A DNA stretch of 64,000 bases from 62-47 sp044463945 (lineage in GTDB: Bacteria > Pseudomonadota > Alphaproteobacteria > Rhizobiales > Xanthobacteraceae). Below the pieces are notes generated by a model. That model was given only the letters and a program-made list of their open reading frames with translations, ran no database searches and was not told the DNA's origin. This document shows positions 9,550 through 16,922 of this stretch, one piece after another. The stretch is from the NCBI GenBank assembly GCA_044463945.1, contig JBIQLW010000020.1:1-64000 (forward strand). Reading direction: 5' to 3'. A program made the translations under genes and the position numbers. Within the stretch, counting starts at the first letter, position 1. Every line of letters starts with the position of its first letter.

Positions 9550-10572
9550 TCACGCCGCGGCGCGCGCGCGTGGGCCGACCAGCGCCAGCGCCTCGCGCAG
9601 CACGTCGATCCCCGCATCCGCCTTGACGCCGTGCTCGGACAGGTGCCGGCGGAACGCGCGTGCCCCGGGAACGGCGTGGAAGGCGCCCATGAGATGCCGC
9701 GTGATGGCGTGCAGCCGGGTGCCGCGCGCCAGTTGCTCAGAAATGTAAGGCATCGTCGCTTCGATCGCCGCCGTCATGTCGGCGTGCGGCGCGGCCTCGC
9801 CGAACAGCTCAGTATCGACCGCGAGCAGCCGCCACGGCTCCTGATAGGCCGCGCGGCCGAGCATGACGCCATCGACATGGTCGAGATGGCGTTTGGCCTC
9901 CGCGATGCCGGCGATACCGCCGTTGATGATGATCGGCACCTGCGGCAGCGCCGCCTTGAGGCGATAGACGCGCCCGTAGTCGAGCGGCGGAATATCGCGG
10001 TTCTCCTTGGGCGACAGCCCGTTCAGCCACGCCTTGCGGGCGTGGACGATGAGCGCGTCCGCTCCCGCCGCCACCACCGCGCGCGCCAGCCGGTCGAGCG
10101 CGACTTCCGGGTCCTGATCGTCGATGCCGATGCGGCATTTCACCGTCACCGGCACGCGCACCGCCCGCGTCATCGCCGCGACACCCTCCGCGACCAGGTC
10201 CGGCTCCGCCATCAGGCACGCGCCGAAGCGGCCGTCCTTCACCCGGTCGGACGGGCAGCCGACATTGAGATTGATCTCGTCGTAGCCGAAATCCTCGCCG
10301 ATGCTGGCCGCGGTGGCGAGATCGGCGGGATTCGATCCGCCGAGTTGCAGCGCCACCGGATGCTCGCTGGCGTCAAACCCGATAAGACGCGCGCGCTCGC
10401 CGTGAATCACCGCGCCGGTGGTCACCATCTCGGTGTAGAGCAGCGCCCGACGCGTGAGCTGCCGGTGAAAGACACGGCAATGCCGGTCGGTCCAGTCCAT
10501 CATGGGGGCAATGGAGAAGATAGGAGGCTTAAAACACCTCATTTTTTCTTTTTTATCAATCAGTTGCGTCAT
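9550..10572 (-). CDS. dusA: tRNA-dihydrouridine synthase A
   Basis: FMN enzyme that reduces uridine to dihydrouridine in the tRNA D-loop, 340 residues. Visible signatures are FSIAPMMDWTDRHCR at the start of the TIM barrel, the catalytic cysteine in NVGCPSDRV (about residue 105), VKCRIGIDD, and IINGGI...VDGVMLGRAAY. The first 11 residues (MTQLIDKKEKM) are Lys-rich, AT-rich in DNA and unlike usual DusA starts. This fits replacement of the 5' end by an integrated element; MRCFKPP at 10542 is an alternative start. A broken integrase lies 112 bp upstream. Confidence 0.95.
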   Translation of the reverse strand: MTQLIDKKEKMRCFKPPIFSIAPMMDWTDRHCRVFHRQLTRRALLYTEMVTTGAVIHGERARLIGFDASEHPVALQLGGSNPADLATAASIGEDFGYDEINLNVGCPSDRVKDGRFGACLMAEPDLVAEGVAAMTRAVRVPVTVKCRIGIDDQDPEVALDRLARAVVAAGADALIVHARKAWLNGLSPKENRDIPPLDYGRVYRLKAALPQVPIIINGGIAGIAEAKRHLDHVDGVMLGRAAYQEPWRLLAVDTELFGEAAPHADMTAAIEATMPYISEQLARGTRLHAITRHLMGAFHAVPGARAFRRHLSEHGVKADAGIDVLREALALVGPRARAAA

Positions 10573-10599
10573 CAGATTTACGACTCATCCCGCTCGTTC

Positions 10600-10668
10600 T
10601 GGACCAAAAACGGCAGTTTTGATACCTGGATTTGGTCCCATGGACCAAATATAATCCCCGTGGACCAA
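10600..10668. repeat. TGGACCAA repeats in front of integrase remnant
   Basis: Direct copies of TGGACCAA occur at 10600-10607, 10641-10648 and 10661-10668, with an inverted copy TTTGGTCC at 10631-10638 that forms a palindrome with the middle one. Start-to-start spacing is 41 and 20 bp, close to whole helical turns. This layout suits integrase arm-type sites or an operator (inference). Confidence 0.6.
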
Positions 10669-10683
10669 GTCAGTAAGTGGGAC

Positions 10684-10832
10684 ATGGGCACCATCACGGC
10701 ACGCAAGCGGAAAGACGGCAGCGTCGGCTATCGAGCGCGTGTCCGGGTGATGCGGGATGGACAGACGTACTAGGAGACGGAGGCCTTTGACAGGCGACCT
10801 ACGGCAACGGCTTGGATGAAACAGCGCGAGCG
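10684..10832 (+). pseudogene. Tyrosine integrase remnant (dusA-associated type)
   Basis: The first 29 codons read MGTITARKRKDGSVGYRARV and so on, the standard start of tyrosine integrases that sit next to dusA. A TAG stop interrupts at 10771-10773. In the same frame the integrase-like sequence resumes (AFDRRPTATAWMKQRE) to about 10832 and is then lost. The catalytic domain (R-H-R-Y) is absent, so the protein cannot work. It marks the left end of the island. Confidence 0.8.
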
Positions 10833-10924
10833 GTGCCGGACTAGGTTACTGGGGTTGGGAAGTTGAGTGATGCGATGGTTCTAAGCTCTGCCCCACCCGA
10901 ACCATCCGTCGGCAAACCATTGGC

Positions 10925-11023
10925 ATGAGCAAGACCACCAACGGTAAGTGCGACGACTGCGGTGGCAGGTTCGACGATCCGATTTTCCGCGGATACCAGA
11001 TAGTCTGGACACGGATCGCTTAA
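10925..11023 (+). other. Tiny CxxC open frame and surrounding unassigned stretch
   Basis: The 320 bp from 10833 to 11152 hold no clear gene. A 32-codon frame from ATG 10925 contains a zinc-ribbon-like CDDCGGRFDD. A different plus frame (about 11024-11220) reads FQGFDGVHGIGTT and DLRSGTFYAVIRDED, which looks protein-like but has no clean start and runs antisense into the next gene. Both may be remnants of decayed island genes. Confidence 0.3.
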
Positions 11024-11152
11024 CGTTTCAGGGATTCGACGGTGTCCATGGGATCGGAACAACGCGCAATTCCGCATTGATTGCGTGCGACCTCAGGTCC
11101 GGCACGTTCTACGCTGTGATCCGAGATGAAGACCGGCGGCCGGTTTGCGCCC

Positions 11153-12037
11153 TCACGCCCACACAAGAGATCGATGCAACTGTGCGCCGGCCCATGCCCC
11201 GTCCGCCACCGCCAGCGAGACGGAATGCGGAACACGCGCAACGTCGCCGCAGGCGAAGGCGCCCGGCACGCTGGTTTCTTTCATCTCATTTGTTTGAATC
11301 TGAATGCCGAAGGGCGTGTCTTGGAGACCACAGCCGAGCATCTCGGCGACCGGTGTCGCTGGCGCATTCCGCGGCGCCGTAAACAGGCCCGCAAAGCGCA
11401 ACCGTCGTCCATCGGACAGGACAACATCGGCATGGCCATCAAGCCTGCTGATCGATGTCTCTTCGATCGTCACGCATCGCGAGGCGAGGTCTGCCCTCGC
11501 AGCGCTGTCAAGCATCAAGACATTGTTGGTAAAAAGTGTCACCTCACCCCATTCGGGGATCAACTGGGCCTGGTGCAACGACATCGGTCCGGTCCCGATC
11601 ACACCGATCCGCCCTCGGTTCAACTCATAGCCGTGGCAGTAAGGGCAGTGAAACACGCTCCTGCCCCATCGTTCAGTCAGCCCCGCGATGGCAGGAAGCG
11701 TATCCGATACGCCCGTCGCAAAGAGCAGGCGGCGCGCCTCATATCGTGCATCATTTTCGGTGATGACAACGAAATGATCTTTTTCTCCTGATACCGTGAC
11801 GGCTGTGCTCTCGACCCACGAAAGCGTAGGATAGGCTTTAAGCTGTCCGCGCGCCGATCGTGCGATTTCGGCCGGATCGACCCCGTCCTGTCCAAGAAAC
11901 CCGTACGAGTGGTCGGCAAACCGGTTTCGCCTCTGGCCGGCATCAATCACCAGAACGCTGCGGCGCGCGCGGACGAGTTGCAAGGCGGCAGCCATGCCAG
12001 CGTAGCTACCGCCGATCACGACAACATCATGCTGCAT
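11153..12037 (-). CDS. Thioredoxin-reductase-like FAD/NAD(P) oxidoreductase
   Basis: Soluble flavoprotein of 294 residues. The FAD motif VVVIGGSYAGMAAALQL is at the N-terminus. The redox pair CPYC (about residue 131-134, FHCPYCHGYE) is in the thioredoxin-reductase position. The second nucleotide motif GVIGTGPMS lacks one usual glycine. The FAD-binding end is GAFACGDVARVPHSVSLAVADG. It probably transfers electrons from NAD(P)H to a disulfide or small redox partner. No thioredoxin gene is adjacent. The gene lies downstream of the chelatase operon on the same strand, 80 bp after the DUF2149 gene, and could be its last member. Confidence 0.9.
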   Translation of the reverse strand: MQHDVVVIGGSYAGMAAALQLVRARRSVLVIDAGQRRNRFADHSYGFLGQDGVDPAEIARSARGQLKAYPTLSWVESTAVTVSGEKDHFVVITENDARYEARRLLFATGVSDTLPAIAGLTERWGRSVFHCPYCHGYELNRGRIGVIGTGPMSLHQAQLIPEWGEVTLFTNNVLMLDSAARADLASRCVTIEETSISRLDGHADVVLSDGRRLRFAGLFTAPRNAPATPVAEMLGCGLQDTPFGIQIQTNEMKETSVPGAFACGDVARVPHSVSLAVADGAWAGAQLHRSLVWA

Positions 12038-12117
12038 GTATGATCTCCTCTAGATTTTCCACTGATCGGAGATGGCTCCTTATTCTCCGGCGGCGGCAAT
12101 CGCTAAACACGACTGCT

Positions 12118-12447
12118 CTACTGGACGGGAGGTCTCGACTGTTGTTCGGGCACATAGATCAACCGACCATCGGACAAGCGATATGTGACACCAGCACGCG
12201 CGCCCTTGCCCTCACCGATCTCTCCGCTTGTTTCGTATCGCGTCAGTTCCTGACCGTCTTTCACGGTGATCCGCATATCTGCCGCACCAGGATTCTCGAC
12301 GACGACCACATTCTTGTTGCTGAACGGGTTGAGCGGGTTCTTGACGATCACAATCATCAACATCGCCACCACGACCAGAAACACGTCGATCAGGTTGACG
12401 ACGGAGAGAATCGGGTCGTCCGCGTCGCTGTCTTCGAGAAAGCGCAT
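12118..12447 (-). CDS. DUF2149 protein (ExbD-like channel partner)
   Basis: Small inner-membrane protein of 109 residues. An N-terminal conserved acidic stretch (MRFLEDSDADDPILSVVNLI) is followed by one membrane segment (about 17-36) and a periplasmic domain of about 70 residues. This single-span layout and the aspartate at the membrane resemble ExbD/TolR. The family is usually found next to MotA/TolQ/ExbB proteins and CobN-like chelatases. Its ATG overlaps the stop of the ExbB-like gene as ATGA. Inference: it couples proton flow to the TonB receptor or to the periplasmic chelatase. Confidence 0.85.
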   Translation of the reverse strand: MRFLEDSDADDPILSVVNLIDVFLVVVAMLMIVIVKNPLNPFSNKNVVVVENPGAADMRITVKDGQELTRYETSGEIGEGKGARAGVTYRLSDGRLIYVPEQQSRPPVQ

Positions 12448-12923
12448 CAACGCGCCTCCGCTTTGCGTTCGAGAGTCCGCAATTCCTGCAACAGCCAGCG
12501 GCGGCGTACCGTGAGCAGGACAAAGGTGATCGAGGCACTCACCAGCGCCAGGATCACCGCCGAGAAGGCAACCACGAGATTGTCGCCAACGGACTTGGCG
12601 TCGTTGTTGGCAAGCGACAGCAGCGCCGGCCCCATCGGGATCATGGTGGCGACAAGGCCGAGCATCGGCGCGGTGCGCGAGACGATCCGCAACCATTCCA
12701 GCCGCTTCATGATCCACAATTCGAGGTCGTCGCTGCTCGCGACACGATCTGCCTGATAGGCGACGAGCGGTGAACGATAGGTTCCACGCGACCGCTGCCA
12801 GAACTCGACAACAAACGCCCCGAGCGCGATGAACGCATAGGCAAGCGCCAGCACGATCAGCACCAGGACAGGCACCAGAAACAGCTTTGAGAGTTCGAAC
12901 AGCCCCGATTCCAGAATGTTCAC
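12447..12923 (-). CDS. MotA/TolQ/ExbB-type proton channel protein
   Basis: Inner-membrane protein of about 158 residues with three hydrophobic segments (about residues 14-36, 84-100 and 112-137). The segment RTAPMLGLVATMIPMGPALLSL matches the MotA/TolQ/ExbB channel helix (TAPLLGLLGT in ExbB). I chose the GTG at 12921-12923, because it overlaps the chelatase stop as GTGA and removes an arginine-rich artefactual extension up to 13028. It should form a proton channel with the DUF2149 protein. Confidence 0.87.
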   Translation of the reverse strand: MNILESGLFELSKLFLVPVLVLIVLALAYAFIALGAFVVEFWQRSRGTYRSPLVAYQADRVASSDDLELWIMKRLEWLRIVSRTAPMLGLVATMIPMGPALLSLANNDAKSVGDNLVVAFSAVILALVSASITFVLLTVRRRWLLQELRTLERKAEAR

Positions 12924-15900
12924 GTCGTCTGATTCCTCTGTCGTAGTCGCGAGTTGGAGAACGCCTGCGCGACGCCACCAGTGAGACCGCAAGCCCCGAG
13001 CACGGCAAGCACAAGCCATGTCAGCCATGAAGGCTTATCGCCGTGGCCAGCCGGCGCGACTGGCTGCATCACAGCGCCGCGGACCTGTTCGCCGGTCTGT
13101 GCGGCGGCTTCCCCAGCCGCTGGGGCAGAGGCGTCCGCCGCCGGCTGCAAACCAAAGCCGGAGGTCATCTGCGCGACAAAGGCGCGGGTCGCAGGCTCCC
13201 CGATATCGACGCCGTGCTGTTGCGCGAGTTCGCGCCAGCGTTCCACCAGTTCGCGGCGGCTCTGCCCGGACGCATCCCAATAGCCCTTGCGGATCGCCTC
13301 GATCATCCGTTCGACGATTTGCGCCTGCGCAGTCGGGTTATGTTGCTCGAACCACGTCTTGAGGCCGAGGTGTCGAACGTCGTTGATAAAGGTGTCGTGG
13401 ACCGCCTGCCATTGATCGGCGCGCACCGTGCCGGGATCGGTCACCTGCCAGCCGAACAGATTGTTGACGGCGTTCAGAAGCTCCAGCGTCCCGGCATAGC
13501 CTTCCTTCTGCATGCCGGAAATCCAGTGCGGGTTGAGCGTTCGCGTGCGCATCTCGTCGGCGAGGAAGCGCGCGGCCGAGGTGATCCGTGATGTCTGTTC
13601 ACGCAGATCGGCGATGTAGAGCGAGGGACTTTTGCCGTCGAGATGTCGGATGGCGAGCGACAGGCCGCCGAGATATTCGAACGGGTGATCGGTCGAGAGG
13701 ACGCCGTGCAGTTTCGATGAGCGCGACAGCACGGCGGCTTGCGTACCTTTCAACTGCTCGGCCAGCAGATTGCCACCTTCGATGCGCGCGCCCCAGTCTT
13801 TTGCGCCATAGGCATATTGCAAGCGACCGAGGAAGGCTTCCGCCAGCGGCGCATCCTTGTCCCATGTCGTCGATTGCAGCACCGAACCCGGCAGGCCGGT
13901 GCCGTAATCGCCCGGCGCGTTGCTGAAAATGCGCAGCGCAGCAAGCTCCGCTGCGCGCGGCGCTGCGAGACCTTGAGCAACAAGCTTTCGCGCAACATCT
14001 CGAGTATTGCGCGCGACTGTGTTGTCGGCTTCGTCGAGCGCCGCCAGCCGCGCGATAGCGTCGGCGAGACGCCGCATGAAGCCGTCGAACTGGTCGCGAT
14101 AGACGCTGGTGACTTGCAGCACGGCGTCGATGCGCGGACGCCCCAATTCGCTCACCGGCACGATCTCAAGCGCGGTGACGCGACTGCCGCCGTCCCACAC
14201 GGGACGTAAGCCCAGCGCATGCAGGATCTGGCTTTCCACCACACCAAGATGGCGCATGGTTTCGCCAGACCACAGGCTGAAGGCGAGCTTCCTCGGTGTC
14301 TCGCCGTTATGATCGGCGCGATAGGCGTCGATGAGTTGTTGCAGTGCCTTGCCGCCCGCCTCATAGGCCGCCTGCGTCGGAATCTTGTCGGGCTCGAACG
14401 GAAACAGGTTGCGCCCGCTCGGCACATCGGGATTGCGGATCGGATCGCCGCCCTCCCCGGGTGCGATAAAGCCGCCGGCGAGGCCAACGAGCAGCGCTTC
14501 AATCTCACCGGTCTCGACGAGATGACGGTCGAGGGCCGCCGCACGCTCGACCATGGATCGAAGCTCGCGGTCGGCAATCTCCGAAGATGAAACGTCCTCG
14601 CGCAGGTGCCGGTGCAACAGGCGATAGGGCGGGCTGTCCTCGAGAGCCTTGAAGTCGGTCGCGAAGAATTCGTCCGGCTCTGTTCCGAGGCGGCGGTAGA
14701 AGGACTCTCCGAGTTGCTGCATTACGGTGACAAGACGGTGCTCGGGCGATGCCGGCTTCCCGAAGGTATGGAGGCCGAGCGGCATGGCGTGGCGGGCGAG
14801 TTCGTGGACATGATCGTGCAGCGCCGACAGGAACGCCGGAAACTCCGCCTCCATCCGCGCCTCATCCCAGCCGATGTCGCGGTGCATGTTGGCGCGCACC
14901 ACCATGTCGCGGATCTGCGCCGCCGTGCGGTCGCGCACCGCGCCGTCGTCAAGCTGGATGTATTCGTGAATTTTCGCGTGCAGGTCGCGCAGTTCATCGT
15001 AGAGGCCGGCGGGCGCGAAGGGCGGCGTCTGATGGCTGACGATGACAGCGCGGCCGCGCCGCTTGGCCTGGATCGCCTCGGCGAGGTTGTCCTGAATATA
15101 GGGATAGAACACCGGCAGGTCGCCAACCGCGAGGTAAGGATAGTCGTCGGCGGAAAGTCCGCGATCCTTGCCCGGCGTCCACTCCTGCGTGCCGTGCGTG
15201 CCGAAATGAATCAGCGCGTCGACGCCGGCAGCCTCCCGCAAATAGAGATAGGCCGCGAGATAGGCGTGGCCGGGAGGCTGCTTGGTGTCGTGATAATCAG
15301 CGCCGGGCTTACCGCTGCGCGGAGGCTGCGGCATGATCAGAAGCTTGCCGAGCGATAGGCGCGGAATAACGAACCGCTTCTCACCGTCGATCGTGATGGC
15401 GCCTGGTTGATCCTCCGGCGCGCCCCACCGCGCCAGCAGTTCGTCCCTCCGTTTGGCCGGCAGGGAATCAAGCCAGGCGCGATAGCGCGCGACCGGAAAT
15501 GTATCGGCCAGTCCTTCTGCGAGCAACGCACCGAGCCGCTCGGGATGATAGAACGCACCGAGCATCGCTTGCGCGGCTTCGATCAGGCGTGGCTCGGCTG
15601 TCGGCGGCACATCGTAGCCGGCGTCGGCCAGCGCCGCTGTCAGCTTTTCGAGACTGCGTGGCACATTGAGATTCGACGCCGAGACGTTTTTCTCGCCGGG
15701 CGGATAATTCCAGAACATCAATGCGAGGCGTTTGTCGGCCGCGGGTTTCTGCCGGAGCGCCGCGAGGCGCGCGGCCTTGGCGAGCAACGCGTCGACCTGA
15801 GCCATAATTGGAACCGGCTCGCCGTTCTGAACTGCATCAACGACCATCGGATCGCTAACGCCCCACCCTTCCGGCACCGCAAGGAACGGCGCAACGAGAT

Positions 15901-16837
15901 GTTGCGACATCCCGCTCTGCGCTTTGGCCCAGACCTCCGGATCGCCATCGCGATAGCTGACAGTTTGTAGCACCGGGATGTTAAGCTTGAGGAACTCGGC
16001 CTTGCGGGCTGGCCCGTTCTGCAGATGCGTGGCGATCACGAGGACATCGGCGTTGGCGGGCACGAGCAGCTTCTGGACGGCTTCGGGATCGCCGGCATTG
16101 AACCAGAACACGATCGGCACCAGACCGCGCGCTTCGCTCTCGGCAACCAACGCATCGATCACCTTCGTCTCCATCCCTGACACCAACCCTGAATGGACGG
16201 CAAAGGCGACGCGCGGCGCATCGCCTGTCCAGCGGTCACGTCCCCACGCGAGATAGGATTCCAGAGTGTCGAATGGCGCGGCGGCAGCCGGATGGTAAAT
16301 GCCGGTCGCCGGCATCCTCGTCGGCGCGGCAATGGCGCTCGTGTCCACGCCGTCCCGCCATGCACGAACATAGTCGAACATCGTGCGCAGATTGCGCTCG
16401 CCGCCGCCGGCGTAATAGGCCATCAGACGCCGTGCCTGCAACGGCGGAAGGTTGCCGAAGGCCGGTGGACCGCCGCCGATGCGAATCCAGGGTGTGCGCG
16501 TTGTCGCAAGCGCCGGGCCAAGCTTCTCCTGTACCTTGGCGAGGTCATTCGGCCGCGGCGTATCGAGAATCACGATAGCGGCACTGTCGAGCCAGTCTTT
16601 CGGCTCCCCGGTTGCCGTTTCGACATAGCGATGATCGAGAGCGATGCCGGCGTCACGCGCGAGACCCGCGATCTTGCCGAGTTTGCCGGGCAAGACGAAC
16701 TCGGTCGTGATGATGCGCGCAGGCCCGCTCAAAGGCGACTGCGCGGGTGCCGGCGTCAAGACGCCCAGCAACCCGGCGATGCCGACGACACATGCCAACC
16801 ATAAACGTGAAAGCGCAACCAACAGCGTATCTCTCAT
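12920..16837 (-). CDS. Periplasmic, membrane-anchored CobN-like chelatase (HmuS-type)
   Basis: Large CobN/Mg-chelatase-H-family protein of 1305 residues. Unlike cobaltochelatase CobN it has an N-terminal signal peptide (RLWLACVVGIAGLLGVLTP, then AQ at about 33) and a C-terminal membrane helix (WLTWLVLAVLGACGLTGG) after a Pro/Ala linker. The bulk of the protein therefore lies in the periplasm. The CobN signature is present (HFGTHGTQEWTPGKDRGLS). Genes with this layout sit in TonB-receptor operons; the Bacteroidetes HmuS protein has been linked to taking metal out of haem. I infer insertion or removal of a metal in a tetrapyrrole or metallophore, not cobalamin synthesis, as no cob genes are near. 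The start at ATG 16837 is set by the signal peptide. Confidence 0.87.
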   Translation of the reverse strand: MRDTLLVALSRLWLACVVGIAGLLGVLTPAPAQSPLSGPARIITTEFVLPGKLGKIAGLARDAGIALDHRYVETATGEPKDWLDSAAIVILDTPRPNDLAKVQEKLGPALATTRTPWIRIGGGPPAFGNLPPLQARRLMAYYAGGGERNLRTMFDYVRAWRDGVDTSAIAAPTRMPATGIYHPAAAAPFDTLESYLAWGRDRWTGDAPRVAFAVHSGLVSGMETKVIDALVAESEARGLVPIVFWFNAGDPEAVQKLLVPANADVLVIATHLQNGPARKAEFLKLNIPVLQTVSYRDGDPEVWAKAQSGMSQHLVAPFLAVPEGWGVSDPMVVDAVQNGEPVPIMAQVDALLAKAARLAALRQKPAADKRLALMFWNYPPGEKNVSASNLNVPRSLEKLTAALADAGYDVPPTAEPRLIEAAQAMLGAFYHPERLGALLAEGLADTFPVARYRAWLDSLPAKRRDELLARWGAPEDQPGAITIDGEKRFVIPRLSLGKLLIMPQPPRSGKPGADYHDTKQPPGHAYLAAYLYLREAAGVDALIHFGTHGTQEWTPGKDRGLSADDYPYLAVGDLPVFYPYIQDNLAEAIQAKRRGRAVIVSHQTPPFAPAGLYDELRDLHAKIHEYIQLDDGAVRDRTAAQIRDMVVRANMHRDIGWDEARMEAEFPAFLSALHDHVHELARHAMPLGLHTFGKPASPEHRLVTVMQQLGESFYRRLGTEPDEFFATDFKALEDSPPYRLLHRHLREDVSSSEIADRELRSMVERAAALDRHLVETGEIEALLVGLAGGFIAPGEGGDPIRNPDVPSGRNLFPFEPDKIPTQAAYEAGGKALQQLIDAYRADHNGETPRKLAFSLWSGETMRHLGVVESQILHALGLRPVWDGGSRVTALEIVPVSELGRPRIDAVLQVTSVYRDQFDGFMRRLADAIARLAALDEADNTVARNTRDVARKLVAQGLAAPRAAELAALRIFSNAPGDYGTGLPGSVLQSTTWDKDAPLAEAFLGRLQYAYGAKDWGARIEGGNLLAEQLKGTQAAVLSRSSKLHGVLSTDHPFEYLGGLSLAIRHLDGKSPSLYIADLREQTSRITSAARFLADEMRTRTLNPHWISGMQKEGYAGTLELLNAVNNLFGWQVTDPGTVRADQWQAVHDTFINDVRHLGLKTWFEQHNPTAQAQIVERMIEAIRKGYWDASGQSRRELVERWRELAQQHGVDIGEPATRAFVAQMTSGFGLQPAADASAPAAGEAAAQTGEQVRGAVMQPVAPAGHGDKPSWLTWLVLAVLGACGLTGGVAQAFSNSRLRQRNQTT

Positions 16838-16922
16838 AAGAACCTGAACCTCAGCGCGACTGGGTGGAGGTAAGCCAGCCGCGCCGAGGCAGGACACGAT
16901 GCGGGTCGCACCCGCATCAATG

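Noticed and set aside
12920..16837. CobN-like gene as the aerobic cobaltochelatase of cobalamin synthesis
   Set aside because: It has a signal peptide and a membrane anchor, no cobS, cobT or other cob genes are near, and it is cotranscribed with TonB/ExbB-type genes.
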